From Lentzea albidocapillata subsp. violacea (GTDB lineage Bacteria; Actinomycetota; Actinomycetes; Mycobacteriales; Pseudonocardiaceae), in contig NZ_FNET01000029.1 in assembly GCF_900100275.1 (NCBI RefSeq), positions 21,165 to 85,164 on the forward strand: 64,000 nucleotides of DNA, given 5' to 3'. Position numbers and translations under genes: made by a program. The notes below the pieces were generated by a model. It was not told where the DNA came from and did no database searches. It was given only the letters and a program-made list of their open reading frames with translations. The first letter of the stretch is position 1. The number at the start of each line of letters is the position of its first letter. Of the stretch, positions 53,720 through 63,028 are shown piece after piece.

Positions 53720-54187
53720 TCAGCGTGGCGCCACCAGACTCGCGTCGTGGACGATGAAGACATCGCGACTGCAGCTCGCGTCCGGTTCCGCGACCCAGCG
53801 GACGTCGCGGACGACCGGCTCGTCACCGGCGAGGTCCTCGCCGCTGACGGTGACCGAGTCACCCGCTTTGATCGTCAGCCGCTCGCCGTTGGCCGTGGTG
53901 AACGCGATTGTGCCCGATGTCCACTCGACCTGAGCCGACCGCCAGGCGAGCAGTCTGCGGGCGCCGGTCTCGGGCAGCTCCAGCTCCACGCATCGGTCGC
54001 TGACGTGCAGCCGGCCGGTGCCGCCCAGGCTCGTCGACTCGCCCCGCGCCGGGTCTTCGAGCACGGCGAGCGGGCCGTCTGTGCCGGCCTTCCGCGCCGA
54101 GTCGGTTTTGGTCGCACAGGAACTGATCAGCAGCATGGCGACACACATGACGCAGGAAAACAGGTACCCAGTTCTTTCGGTTTTCAT
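53720..54187 (-). CDS. secreted lipoprotein
   Basis: A 155-residue protein. The type II signal peptide is MKTERTGYLFSCVMCVAML, followed by LISSC, with the lipobox Cys near residue 24. The mature part is beta-rich (VSDRCVELELPETGARRLLA, GERLTIKAGDSVTVSGEDL), resembling small secreted beta-barrel-like proteins. GGAGGAAGGAA upstream of the ATG at 54185-54187 decides the start. It lies upstream of the S1 protease on the same strand. No function known. Confidence 0.78.
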   Translation of the reverse strand: MKTERTGYLFSCVMCVAMLLISSCATKTDSARKAGTDGPLAVLEDPARGESTSLGGTGRLHVSDRCVELELPETGARRLLAWRSAQVEWTSGTIAFTTANGERLTIKAGDSVTVSGEDLAGDEPVVRDVRWVAEPDASCSRDVFIVHDASLVAPR

Positions 54188-54557
54188 GTCGATTCCTTCC
54201 TCCGGGTGACCACGGTACGACTCCACGTCGAAAGGACGGAAATCGACGTCGATCCGGTTGCCTGGTGCCGGCGCGCCTGGAATCGCTCCACCCCGAGCAG
54301 GTCGCTGACCGCCATCTGGGGCTGATCGGCGCCGATCAGCGGACCTGAAATTGAGTCCCCGCCAACGATGCGAGTAGCTTCGTCGAAGCGGAAGCCCTGC
54401 TGCTGACTCCCGCATTCTTGTCGCTGGTCGTCGGCGGTTTCTCGGGTGCCTTTCCGGCCATTTCACAGCGTCGAAGAGAGGGCGGTATGGAGCGTCGGGA
54501 AGGTATCGGGCGGCGCACGTGGGTACGCAACGGATCAACCGTTCATGATCAACTCGC
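54188..54557. other. intergenic region with a perfect 20-bp palindrome
   Basis: No gene is supported here. GCTGATCGGC followed by its exact reverse complement occupies 54321-54340. It lies between the end of the aconitase gene and the lipoprotein start (both leftward), so it could be an operator for the lipoprotein gene or part of a terminator for aconitase. Confidence 0.5.
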
Positions 54558-56507
54558 TCAGCGTGATCCTTGCGCCAGCAGCGGAATACGCCCGCCCGCC
54601 AGCACAGCATCGGCCTGGGCGGGAGAGAGCCGGTGCCGGACGCGGTACCGCTCGTTCTTGGTCTGGTTGGTGACGGTGAACTCCCGCCCGGCCCTGAGGT
54701 CCGGTGGGTCGAGCTGGAGGGTGTCGCCGGTGTCGATGCGGTCGTAGTCGTGCGGGTCGGTGAACTCGCAGGCGAGCACGCCGAAGTTGGCCAGGTTCTG
54801 CCAGTGGATCCGGGCGAACGACTTGGCCACGACGGCCCGCAGGCCGAGGTAGCGCGGGGTGATGGCGGCGTGTTCGCGCGACGAGCCCTGGCCGTAGTTG
54901 TCGCCCGCGACCACGACGTGTCCGCCGTGGTCCCTCAGTTCGGCGGCTCGTCGCGGGTAGTCCGGCGCGATCGGGGTGAAGGTGAACTCGGCCAGCTTCG
55001 GCACGTTCGACCGGTAGGGCAGGGCGCGGGCACCGGCCGGGGAGATCTCGTCGGTGGACACGTCGTCGCCGACCTTGAGCAGCACCGGTGCCTCTACGTG
55101 GTCGGGCGGCGGCGCGAAGTCCGGCAGCGAGGAGATGTTGGGGCCCTTGACCAACGGCTCACGCTCGGCCTGCGGTCGTGGCAGCGGGGGCACCAGCATC
55201 GATTTGTTGACCGACGCTCGTCGCAGCACGGGCAGTTCCGGATAGCGGATGCCGAGGGTGCGGGGATCGGTGATGACGCCGGTCAGTGCCGAGGCGGCGG
55301 CCGTTTCCGGCGAGCACAGCCACACCGAGTCCTCGCGGGTGCCGGAGCGGCCGGGGAAGTTGCGCGGGAAGGTACGCAGGGAGTTGCGTCCGGAGGCCGG
55401 TGCCTGGCCCATGCCGATGCAGCCCAGGCAGCCGGCCTGGTGGATCCGCGCGCCGGCGGCGATCAGGTCGAAGGTGGCGCCCAGCCGGGTGAGGTCCTCG
55501 AACACCTCGCGTGAGGACGGGTTGACGTCGAAGCTGACCGCGTCGCTGGTCTGCTGCCCCTTCACGATGGCCGCGGTGATCGCGTAGTCGCGCAGTCCGG
55601 GATTGGCCGATGACCCGATGACGACCTGACTGATCGGCTCGCCCGCGACCTCGCGGACCGGCACCACGTTGCCCGGCGAGGAGGGACGCGCGATGAGAGG
55701 TTCCAGCGTGGACAGATCGATCTCGTCCTCGACGTCGTATGCCGCGCCGGGATCGGCGTGCAGTTCGGTGAAGTCGCGGCCGCGGCGTTCGGAGTCCAGG
55801 AACCACCGCACCGCCTCGTCGGACGGGAACACCGTGGTCGTCGCTCCGAGCTCCGCGCCCATGTTGGCGATCACGTGCCGGTCCATTGCGGACAGACATG
55901 TCAGTCCGGGGCCGTGGTACTCGATGATCCGGCCGCGGCCGCCATCCACCCCGTGCCGGCGCAGCATCTCCAGGATCACGTCTTTGGCCGACACCCACGG
56001 CGGCAGCTCGCCGGTCAGCCGCACGCCCCACACTTCCGGCATCACCAGCCGCAGCGGTTCGCCCGCCATCGCCAGTGCGACTTCAAGCCCGCCGGATCCG
56101 ATCGCCAGCATGCCCAGTGCTCCGGCGGCGCAGGTGTGCGAGTCCGACCCCGCCAGTGTCTTTCCCGGTACACCGAACCGCTGCATGTGCACGGGATGGG
56201 AGACACCGTTGCCGGGCTTGGAGAACCAGATCCCGTAGCGGCGGCACGCCGAGCGGAGGAACTCGTGGTCCTCGGCGTTGCGCTCGTCGGCCTGCACCAG
56301 GTTGTGGTCGACGTACTGCACGCTCACCTCGGTCCGCACCCGCTCCAGGCCGAGTGCTTCGAGTTCCTGCATCACCAGCGTGCCGGTCGCGTCCTGGGTG
56401 AGGGTCTGGTCCACCACGAGCCCGATCTCCATGCCGGGGGTGGGCTCGCCGTCGACGAGATGGGTGTCGATGAGCTTGCGGGCGACGGTGCGTCCCACGG
56501 TGCTCAC
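54558..56507 (-). CDS. acn: aconitate hydratase (about 650-residue class)
   Basis: A 649-residue enzyme converting citrate to isocitrate through a [4Fe-4S] cluster. Cluster cysteines lie in GSDSHTCAAGAL and AGCLGCIGMG; substrate-binding elements include DHNLVQADERNAEDHEFL and the swivel-domain NYGQGSSREHAA. It is the shorter class akin to mitochondrial/archaeal aconitase rather than the 890-residue AcnA, so homoaconitase is a possible alternative. The GTG at 56505-56507 overlaps the universal stress protein stop (GTGA) and has GGGAGAG upstream. It is co-transcribed with the stress protein. Confidence 0.9.
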   Translation of the reverse strand: MSTVGRTVARKLIDTHLVDGEPTPGMEIGLVVDQTLTQDATGTLVMQELEALGLERVRTEVSVQYVDHNLVQADERNAEDHEFLRSACRRYGIWFSKPGNGVSHPVHMQRFGVPGKTLAGSDSHTCAAGALGMLAIGSGGLEVALAMAGEPLRLVMPEVWGVRLTGELPPWVSAKDVILEMLRRHGVDGGRGRIIEYHGPGLTCLSAMDRHVIANMGAELGATTTVFPSDEAVRWFLDSERRGRDFTELHADPGAAYDVEDEIDLSTLEPLIARPSSPGNVVPVREVAGEPISQVVIGSSANPGLRDYAITAAIVKGQQTSDAVSFDVNPSSREVFEDLTRLGATFDLIAAGARIHQAGCLGCIGMGQAPASGRNSLRTFPRNFPGRSGTREDSVWLCSPETAAASALTGVITDPRTLGIRYPELPVLRRASVNKSMLVPPLPRPQAEREPLVKGPNISSLPDFAPPPDHVEAPVLLKVGDDVSTDEISPAGARALPYRSNVPKLAEFTFTPIAPDYPRRAAELRDHGGHVVVAGDNYGQGSSREHAAITPRYLGLRAVVAKSFARIHWQNLANFGVLACEFTDPHDYDRIDTGDTLQLDPPDLRAGREFTVTNQTKNERYRVRHRLSPAQADAVLAGGRIPLLAQGSR

Positions 56508-57415
56508 AGCCGCTCTCCCTTCTCCTGGCCACGACGCAGCACGGCGACCGAACACGGTGCGTGGTAGACCAGTGCGTGGCTGACCGATCCGAGCAGCGCG
56601 CGGCGTACCGCGCCACGCCCGTGGCTGCCCACCACCAGCAGCACGGCATTGGTGGCCTGGTTGAGCAGCGCCTGTGCGGGACTGTCGAACGACACCGTCC
56701 GCGTCACCTTGACGTCCGGATAGCGCTCACCATGACCGGCGAGCGTGGCGGCGAGGACCGTGTCGGCGTGGTCGCGTATCTCGCGCCACTGCGCGGTCTC
56801 CGTCGCCAGATCCATCGGCCGATCCGTGACGGCGTGCACCGCGAGCAGGTCGCAGCCGTGGCGGGCGGCGAAGTCGAAGCCGAAGCCGATCGCGGATGCG
56901 CTGACGTCCGAGCCGTCCACACCGACCACCACCTGGCCCTCGTCGATCGTTTCGTCGCGTGCCACGACGACCGGCGTTGTGGTGGTGTGCACCAGATCCG
57001 CGGCGACCGAGCCGAGCAGGGCGCGGGTCAGCCCCGTGGTTCCCACCGGGCCCACCACGAGCAGGACCGCTTCCTCGGCAACCCTGCTGAGCACCTCGGT
57101 GGGATGGCCGTAGACGACATGCGGCCGCACGTCGATGTCCGGGGCTACCCGCGCACACTCCGCCACGACAACGGCCAGCTCGTGCTCCGCGCGCTCGAGC
57201 GGCGCCTCCTCGGTTACCGCACCCGGCAGCGCCACGGCGCCAGGGTTCACCGTCAGCTCGGGGTACGCGCCGCGGATCGCGTTCACCACGACGAGTTCGC
57301 GCTGCCGGTTCGCCGCCTCCCGCGCGGCCCACAGCACCGCCTGGCGCGCCTGCGATGAGCCGTCGAACCCGGCGACGACCGCGCCGCGACCGGTCGCGGA
57401 CACAGGTGTGGACAT
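56504..57415 (-). CDS. universal stress protein (two UspA domains)
   Basis: A 303-residue tandem Usp protein. Domain 1 begins AVVAGFDGSSQARQAVLWAA and ends VVGPVGTTGLTRALLGSVA; domain 2 begins VVVGVDGSDVSASAIGFGF and ends VVGSHGRGAVRRALLGSVSH. The G-2x-G-9x-G(S/T) ATP-binding pattern is present in both. Tandem Usps of this kind belong to hypoxia/dormancy responses in actinobacteria (family knowledge). The ATG overlaps the stop of a 32-codon reading frame, suggesting coupling, and its own stop overlaps aconitase. Confidence 0.9.
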   Translation of the reverse strand: MSTPVSATGRGAVVAGFDGSSQARQAVLWAAREAANRQRELVVVNAIRGAYPELTVNPGAVALPGAVTEEAPLERAEHELAVVVAECARVAPDIDVRPHVVYGHPTEVLSRVAEEAVLLVVGPVGTTGLTRALLGSVAADLVHTTTTPVVVARDETIDEGQVVVGVDGSDVSASAIGFGFDFAARHGCDLLAVHAVTDRPMDLATETAQWREIRDHADTVLAATLAGHGERYPDVKVTRTVSFDSPAQALLNQATNAVLLVVGSHGRGAVRRALLGSVSHALVYHAPCSVAVLRRGQEKGERL

Positions 57416-57513
57416 CAGGTGTTCCCAGGCGCGGCGCTGACCTTGCCCAGGACGGAGTCGGGGCCGGTCACGATGCGCGGTGTGGTCGTCAGGTCTCGGA
57501 CGAGTTGAGCCAT
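57415..57513 (-). CDS. 32-residue reading frame, possibly a truncated CBS-domain gene
   Basis: It reads MAQLVRDLTTTPRIVTGPDS, then VLGKVSAAPGNT. The first 20 residues resemble the start of CBS-domain proteins (VRDVMTxxPxxVxPDxxV). GGAG lies 7-8 bases before the ATG, and the stop overlaps the universal stress protein ATG (TGATG). It may be a cut-down CBS gene kept as a leader that couples translation of the stress protein. Confidence 0.45.
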   Translation of the reverse strand: MAQLVRDLTTTPRIVTGPDSVLGKVSAAPGNT

Positions 57514-57532
57514 GACAGTCTCCGTTGCTCCA

Positions 57533-59515
57533 TCAGACGGCGTGCGGGTAGCTCTCCGGGACTTCACCCTCCTCCCAGCGGGCGGTGCGCTCGAGTGGGT
57601 CGAGCGCGCTGGTCTCGTCGATGTGGATCACGGCGTCGAACTGGTCGGCCAGGCGGGCCCGGAAGTAGTGGCTGACGCGTTCGGTGTGCGGCCGGTAGAT
57701 CACGCCGATGGCACGTTCCAGCCGGGCCGAACCGAGGACGTCGGCCGTGTTGGGCGCGGCGGCCAGGTCCAGGAGGAACTCCTTCTGGCCGGTCTCGTGG
57801 AACAGTCTCTCGACGCTGCCCCGCAGTGCGGGCCGCACGTGCTTGCGGTCGGCCGGTGCGCCCCAGTCGTCGGCCGCGGTGACGGTGCCGGTGTAGGTGG
57901 TGAAGCCGATCAGCCGGCTCTCGCCGGGATGCCGTTCGCGGACCAGCTGGCCGACGTTGAACTCGCCCTGGGCGGAAACCTCGGTGGCGGCGGCGTCGCC
58001 GAGGTGGGAGTTGTGCGCCCACACCACGATCTTGGCGGGCTCGCCGCGCTGGTCTTCGAGATGCTCGGTCAGCGCGTCGAGGGTCTCGGCCATGTGCTCG
58101 TCACGCAGGTTCCACGACGACACGCGTCCGCGGAACATGGTGCGGTAGTAGCGTTCCGCTGCCTGCACCAGGCGGGCGTTGCGCTCGGCGTGGAACGCCT
58201 CGTCCTCGGCCAGCAGACCGTCCCGGCGGGCGAACTCGTGGGCGTGGCGTTGCAGATCCAGCAGTTGCGCGACGACCTGCCGTTCGCACTCCTCGCCCGC
58301 GCCGAACGCGGCCGCCCGGCCGTAGGCCTGTCCGTCATCACCGTGGTGGTCCAGGCACGAATAGCGTTCACGCGCGCGCTCAGCGGCCTGCGGGTCGACA
58401 GTGCGCAGGTAGGAGACGACCTCGTCCGCGGACCGGTGCAGGCTGTACAGGTCCAGCCCGTAGAAACCGGCCTTGTCCGGTCCGGCGCCGCGGTCGTTGT
58501 GCTCGCGCAGCCAGGTCACGAAGTCGAGTACGTCGGTGTTGCGCCACATCCACGCCGGGAAGCGCTTGAAGCTCCGCAGTGACTCCTCGGCGGTGCGGTC
58601 GTCGCCGCGTGCCCGGACGTAGCGGTTGACGCGATAGGCGTCCGGCCAGTCCGCCTCGACCGCGACAGCGCGGAACCCCTTGTGCTCGATGAGATAGCGC
58701 GTCATCGCGGCGCGCGCGGCGTAGAACTCGTGTGTGCCGTGCGTGGCTTCGCCGATCAGCACGAGCCGCGCGTCACCGACGATGGCCGACAACACGTCCG
58801 CGGAAGGAACCCCGTTCTCGACCGGAACCGCCGCCGCGCGCACAACCTCCACTTCGGACTCGCCGCCCGCGCCCAGTCGTGGACTGGCCAGGAGCCGGCG
58901 GACCTGCTCGTCGCTGGTCTGGGTGAAACTCCAGTACGCCTGGCCCACGGCGAAGAACGGCGAGGGCGTCGTCGCGCACACCACCTCGTCGACCTCACGC
59001 CTGAACTCCGCGCAGGTCGACGCGGACGCCGCCGGCACCGCGACCACGAGACGCGCCGGCCGCAACGCGCGTACCGCCTGGACCGCGGCACGCATGCTCG
59101 CGCCGGTCGCCAGGCCGTCATCGACCAGAATCACGACCTGCCCGGCCAGGTCGATCATCGGCCGGTCATCGCGGTAGACGCGTTCCCGCCTGGCCAACTC
59201 GCGGCCCTCGTCCTCGGCGACCTCGCGGATCACCTCGGCAGGCACGTCGTGGCCGCGCACGACGTCGTCGTTGAGCACCGTGACGCCGCCACTGGCGATA
59301 GCGCCCATGGCGAGTTCGGGGTGCTCGGGCAGGCCGAGCTTGCGCACGACGAACACGTCCAGTGGAGCGTCCAGCGCGGCGGCCACCTCGTAGGCGACCG
59401 GTACACCGCCGCGGGGCAGGCCTAGGACGATCACGTCGTCACGGGCGTGATAGTGGCCGAGCAGGCCGGCCAGCACCCGGCCCGCGTCGCTGCGGTCGCG
59501 AAATGAACGAGCCAT
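57533..59515 (-). CDS. phosphoribosyltransferase-erythromycin esterase fusion
   Basis: A 660-residue two-domain protein. Residues 1-215 are a type I phosphoribosyltransferase: VLGLPRGGVPVAYEVAAAL and the PRPP loop VILVDDGLATGAS. Residues about 235-650 are an erythromycin-esterase-like domain: LIGEATHGTHEFYAARAAMT (Glu and His of the active site), VEADWPDAYRVNRY and VVWAHNSHLGDAA. Such fusions occur in dormancy-type gene sets near Usp genes; macrolide hydrolysis is not implied. It is transcribed divergently from phosphoketolase across 91 bases, so both may share a control region. Confidence 0.9.
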   Translation of the reverse strand: MARSFRDRSDAGRVLAGLLGHYHARDDVIVLGLPRGGVPVAYEVAAALDAPLDVFVVRKLGLPEHPELAMGAIASGGVTVLNDDVVRGHDVPAEVIREVAEDEGRELARRERVYRDDRPMIDLAGQVVILVDDGLATGASMRAAVQAVRALRPARLVVAVPAASASTCAEFRREVDEVVCATTPSPFFAVGQAYWSFTQTSDEQVRRLLASPRLGAGGESEVEVVRAAAVPVENGVPSADVLSAIVGDARLVLIGEATHGTHEFYAARAAMTRYLIEHKGFRAVAVEADWPDAYRVNRYVRARGDDRTAEESLRSFKRFPAWMWRNTDVLDFVTWLREHNDRGAGPDKAGFYGLDLYSLHRSADEVVSYLRTVDPQAAERARERYSCLDHHGDDGQAYGRAAAFGAGEECERQVVAQLLDLQRHAHEFARRDGLLAEDEAFHAERNARLVQAAERYYRTMFRGRVSSWNLRDEHMAETLDALTEHLEDQRGEPAKIVVWAHNSHLGDAAATEVSAQGEFNVGQLVRERHPGESRLIGFTTYTGTVTAADDWGAPADRKHVRPALRGSVERLFHETGQKEFLLDLAAAPNTADVLGSARLERAIGVIYRPHTERVSHYFRARLADQFDAVIHIDETSALDPLERTARWEEGEVPESYPHAV

Positions 59516-59606
59516 ACCAAACGGCTACCCGTCAGCCGCAGACGAAAACGGCGCTCGGCGGGCATGCGGCGTGTGGCCCGGTGGGGCCGGCGGGTAACCC
59601 GGTCGC

Positions 59607-61940
59607 ATGACGACGACGGCGCAGGCTGCTGCCGACACCGCGCGCCGCTACCGGCGCGCCTGCGACTACGCCGCGGCGGCGATGATCTACCTGAAGGACA
59701 ACGTGCTGCTGCGGGAGCCGTTGCGGCGGGAACACCTCAAGCCGAGGCTGCTGGGCCATTGGGGCACCTGTCCCGGCATCACCTTCCTCTACGGCGGCCT
59801 CAACGGCCTGGTACGGCGGACCGGGCAGCGGGCGCTGCTGGTCACCGGTCCCGGCCACGGCGCGCCGGCCGTGCACGCGAACCTGTGGCTGGAGGGCACG
59901 CACGCGGAGCTGGACCCGGCGCTGTCGCGGGACGGCGCCGGATTGGCGGAGCTGGTGCGCCGGTTCTCCTGGCCGGGCGGCTTCCCCAGCCACCTGTCCC
60001 CGGAGGTGCCGGGAGTGATCCACGAGGGCGGGGAGCTGGGCTATGCGCTGGCGACGGCGTTCGGCGCGGCCCTGGACAAGCCGGACCTGCTGGTGGCGTG
60101 CCTGGTCGGTGACGGTGAGGCGGAGACCGGTCCCACGGCCGGTGCGTGGCACGCCGGCAAGTACCTGTCCCCGCGCACCGACGGCGCGGTGCTGCCCGTC
60201 CTGCACGTGAACGGATACAAGATCTCCTCGCCCACGATCTACGGCTGCATGGACGACGAGGAGCTGGTGGCCTACTTCAGCGGCGCCGGCTGGTCGCCCT
60301 ACGTGGTGGACGTGACCCGGACGGACGACCCGGACGCGCTGCTGACCGAGACGTTGGACTTGGCGCATGCCGAGATCGCCGCGGTGCGGGAGCGGTGGCG
60401 GCCTGGCGAGCGGGCGGTGTGGCCGATGCTGGTACTGCGGTCCCCGAAGGGCTGGGGCGTTCCCGAGCACGACGCCGAAGGGAAGCCGCTGGAGGGGACC
60501 TTCCGCGCTCACCAGGTGCCGTTGGGCGGCGTGCACGAGGACGACGCGGAGCTTGCGCTGCTCGAGCGGTGGCTGCGGTCCTACCGGCCCGAGGAGCTGT
60601 TCGACGCCGACGGCCGCCCGCACGACGACCTGCTGGCCGAGCTGCCGCCGGAACAGCTGCGCCTGGGGCGGGTACCCGAGGCCAACGGTGGCCGGCTGCG
60701 CCGGGACCTGCCGCTGCCCGGCGTGGCGCGGTTCGCCGTGGAGGTGCTCAAGCCGGGCAGCGGGCCGGCGAGCGCGACGGGAACGGCGGGGGAGTGGCTG
60801 GCGGAGCTGGTGCGCGCCACCGAGGACCGCCGCGACTTCCGCGTGGTGTGCCCCGACGAGCTGGAGTCCAACAAGCTCGGCGCGCTGCTGGACGCGACCG
60901 ACCGGGCGTTCACCTGGCCTCTACCCGACACCGCCGAGCACGTCGCGCCCGGCGGGCGGGTGATGGAGGTGCTCTCGGAGCATCTGTGCCAGGGCTGGCT
61001 CCAGGGTTATCTGCTGACCGGGCGGCACGGGCTGTTCCCGTGCTACGAGGCGTTCGCCTCGATCGTGGACAGCATGGTCAACCAGTACGCCAAGTTTCTC
61101 AAGATGGCGGGTGAGGTGCCGTGGCGGGAGCCGGTGGCGAGCCTGAACTACCTGCTCACCAGTGAGGGCTGGCGGCAGGAGCACAACGGCTACAGCCACC
61201 AGGGCCCCGGCTTCATCAACAACCTGCTCACCAAGAAGGCCTCCACGGCCCGGATCTACCTGCCGCCGGACGCCAACACCCTGCTGGTGACCCTGCGGGA
61301 CTGCCTTGCCTCCACCGATCGGATCAACCTGGTGGTGGCGGGCAAGAACGCGGGCGCGCAGTGGCTGGACCTGGACGCCGCGGAGCGGCACTGCGCGGCG
61401 GGCGCGGGCGTGTGGGAGTGGGCTTCGACCGGCGGTGACCCGGACGTCGTGCTGGCGTGCGCGGGCGGCATCCCCACCGTCGAGGTGCTGGCGGCGGCGT
61501 CGATCCTGCGCGATCGCGCGCCTGCCCTGGCCGTCCAGGTGGTCAACGTGGTGGACCTGCTGTCGCTGGCGCCCGCCGACCGCCACCCGCACGGTCTGTC
61601 CGACGAGGACTTCACCGCGTGCTTCGGAGAGGACGTGCCGGTGGTGTTCGGCTTCCACGGTTATCCCTCCGCGGTGCACGAGACGCTGCACGGCCGCCCC
61701 GGCACGCAGCGGTTCCACGTCCACGGCTACCGGGAGGAGGGCACCACGACCACGCCGTACGACCTGCTCGTGAGCAACCGGATGAGCCGCCACGACCTCG
61801 CCGCCGACGCGCTGCGCCGCACCGGCCACGACGGCGACCAGGCCGAGCGCCTGCTCGCCGAACGCGACGAACTGCGTGCGGCAGCGCATCGTGACGGCGT
61901 GGACCCCGAGGAGATCACCGACTGGCGGTGGGGCGCATGA
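59607..61940 (+). CDS. xfp: phosphoketolase
   Basis: A 777-residue thiamine-diphosphate enzyme that splits xylulose-5-phosphate or fructose-6-phosphate to acetyl phosphate and an aldose phosphate. Family signatures are present: LGHWGTCPGITFLYGGLNGL, VTGPGHGAPA, the ThDP-binding GDGEAETGPTAGAWH, NGYKISSPTIYG and QEHNGYSHQGPGFINNLL. Length is standard. The ATG at 59607 gives the usual N terminus. The stop overlaps the ackA start, so acetyl phosphate is passed to acetate kinase from the same transcript. Confidence 0.95.
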   Translation: MTTTAQAAADTARRYRRACDYAAAAMIYLKDNVLLREPLRREHLKPRLLGHWGTCPGITFLYGGLNGLVRRTGQRALLVTGPGHGAPAVHANLWLEGTHAELDPALSRDGAGLAELVRRFSWPGGFPSHLSPEVPGVIHEGGELGYALATAFGAALDKPDLLVACLVGDGEAETGPTAGAWHAGKYLSPRTDGAVLPVLHVNGYKISSPTIYGCMDDEELVAYFSGAGWSPYVVDVTRTDDPDALLTETLDLAHAEIAAVRERWRPGERAVWPMLVLRSPKGWGVPEHDAEGKPLEGTFRAHQVPLGGVHEDDAELALLERWLRSYRPEELFDADGRPHDDLLAELPPEQLRLGRVPEANGGRLRRDLPLPGVARFAVEVLKPGSGPASATGTAGEWLAELVRATEDRRDFRVVCPDELESNKLGALLDATDRAFTWPLPDTAEHVAPGGRVMEVLSEHLCQGWLQGYLLTGRHGLFPCYEAFASIVDSMVNQYAKFLKMAGEVPWREPVASLNYLLTSEGWRQEHNGYSHQGPGFINNLLTKKASTARIYLPPDANTLLVTLRDCLASTDRINLVVAGKNAGAQWLDLDAAERHCAAGAGVWEWASTGGDPDVVLACAGGIPTVEVLAAASILRDRAPALAVQVVNVVDLLSLAPADRHPHGLSDEDFTACFGEDVPVVFGFHGYPSAVHETLHGRPGTQRFHVHGYREEGTTTTPYDLLVSNRMSRHDLAADALRRTGHDGDQAERLLAERDELRAAAHRDGVDPEEITDWRWGA

Positions 61941-63028
61941 GCACGGTCCTGACCGTCAACGCCGGTTCGAACAGCCTCAAGGCGCACCTGGTCGACACCG
62001 GCTCCGAAGAGGTCCTGGACTCCGTCGACGTGGAGGGCCCACCGGACGCCGACGAAGCCCGCCGCGCTCTGGACGACCTGCTGGACGGCGCGGACGACGT
62101 CGTCGCGGCCGGCCACCGGCTCGTGCACGGCGGCCCCGGCCTGCGCGCGCCGACCCTGGTGGACGACGACGCCATCGCCGCGGCCCACCGCGCCGAGGCG
62201 TTGGCGCCGCTGCACGTGCCGCCCGCGCTACGGCTGCTCGAGGTGCTGCGCGAGAGGTTGTCCGGCGTATCGCACGTGCTGTGCCCGGACACCGCGTTCC
62301 ACACCGACCTGCCGGAGGTCGCCGCCACCTACCCGCTGCCCGCCGAGTGGCGGGAGCGGTACGGCCTGCGCCGCTACGGCTTCCACGGCCTGTCCTACCG
62401 GTGGGCGCTGGACCGCGCCGCCGTGCTGCTGGAGCGGTCCGCCGACGGGCTCAGCGTGCTGATGACCCACCTGGGCGGTGGCTGCTCGGTGTGCGCGGTG
62501 CGCGACGGGCGCAGCGTCGACACCTCCATGGGCTTCACGCCGCTGGAGGGCGTGCCCATGTCGAAGCGCTCGGGCAGCGTCGACCCCGGGATGCTGCTGT
62601 GGCTGCTGCGCAACGGGATCGACCTCGACGCCCTCGAACACGGCCTCAACCACGAGTCCGGCCTCCTGGGGCTGTCCGGCGGGCGGTCGGGCGACACGCG
62701 CGACCTGGTCGCCGCCGCGGGGGAGGACCCGGCCGCAGCACTGGCGCTGCGCGTGTTCGCCCACCGCGTGCGCCGCGAACTCGCCGCCGCGGCCACCTCA
62801 CTGGACCGGCTCGACGCGCTGGTGTTCACCGGCGAGATCGGCTGGGACCAGCCCGAGGTCCGCGCCGACGTCGTGGCCGGCCTGTCCCTGCTCGACATCC
62901 CGCGAGACCTGACTGCCGGAACGGACGGTGACGGGCCCGTCAGCCCGCCGGACGCCGTGGTTCCGGTGCTCGTGGTGCGCCCGCGCGAGGAGTTGCAGCT
63001 CTGCCGCGACACCCTCGCCGCGCTGTGA
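61937..63028 (+). CDS. ackA: acetate kinase
   Basis: A 363-residue enzyme making ATP and acetate from acetyl phosphate. Signatures are TVNAGSNSLKAHLV, AAGHRLVHGGPGL, PDTAFHTDLPEVA, YGFHGLSYRWAL and LGGGCSVCAVRDGRSVDTSM followed by GFTPLEGVPM. It is slightly shorter than the 400-residue enterobacterial enzyme, as in other actinobacterial xfp-linked copies. The ATG overlaps the phosphoketolase stop (ATGA). Together the two genes form a phosphoketolase ATP shunt. Confidence 0.95.
   Translation: MSTVLTVNAGSNSLKAHLVDTGSEEVLDSVDVEGPPDADEARRALDDLLDGADDVVAAGHRLVHGGPGLRAPTLVDDDAIAAAHRAEALAPLHVPPALRLLEVLRERLSGVSHVLCPDTAFHTDLPEVAATYPLPAEWRERYGLRRYGFHGLSYRWALDRAAVLLERSADGLSVLMTHLGGGCSVCAVRDGRSVDTSMGFTPLEGVPMSKRSGSVDPGMLLWLLRNGIDLDALEHGLNHESGLLGLSGGRSGDTRDLVAAAGEDPAAALALRVFAHRVRRELAAAATSLDRLDALVFTGEIGWDQPEVRADVVAGLSLLDIPRDLTAGTDGDGPVSPPDAVVPVLVVRPREELQLCRDTLAAL

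Noticed and set aside
57533..59515. Erythromycin-esterase domain as a macrolide resistance gene
   Set aside because: The domain is fused to a phosphoribosyltransferase and lies in a stress-metabolism cluster. Such fusions are common in soil actinobacteria, and sequence alone gives no support for macrolide hydrolysis.
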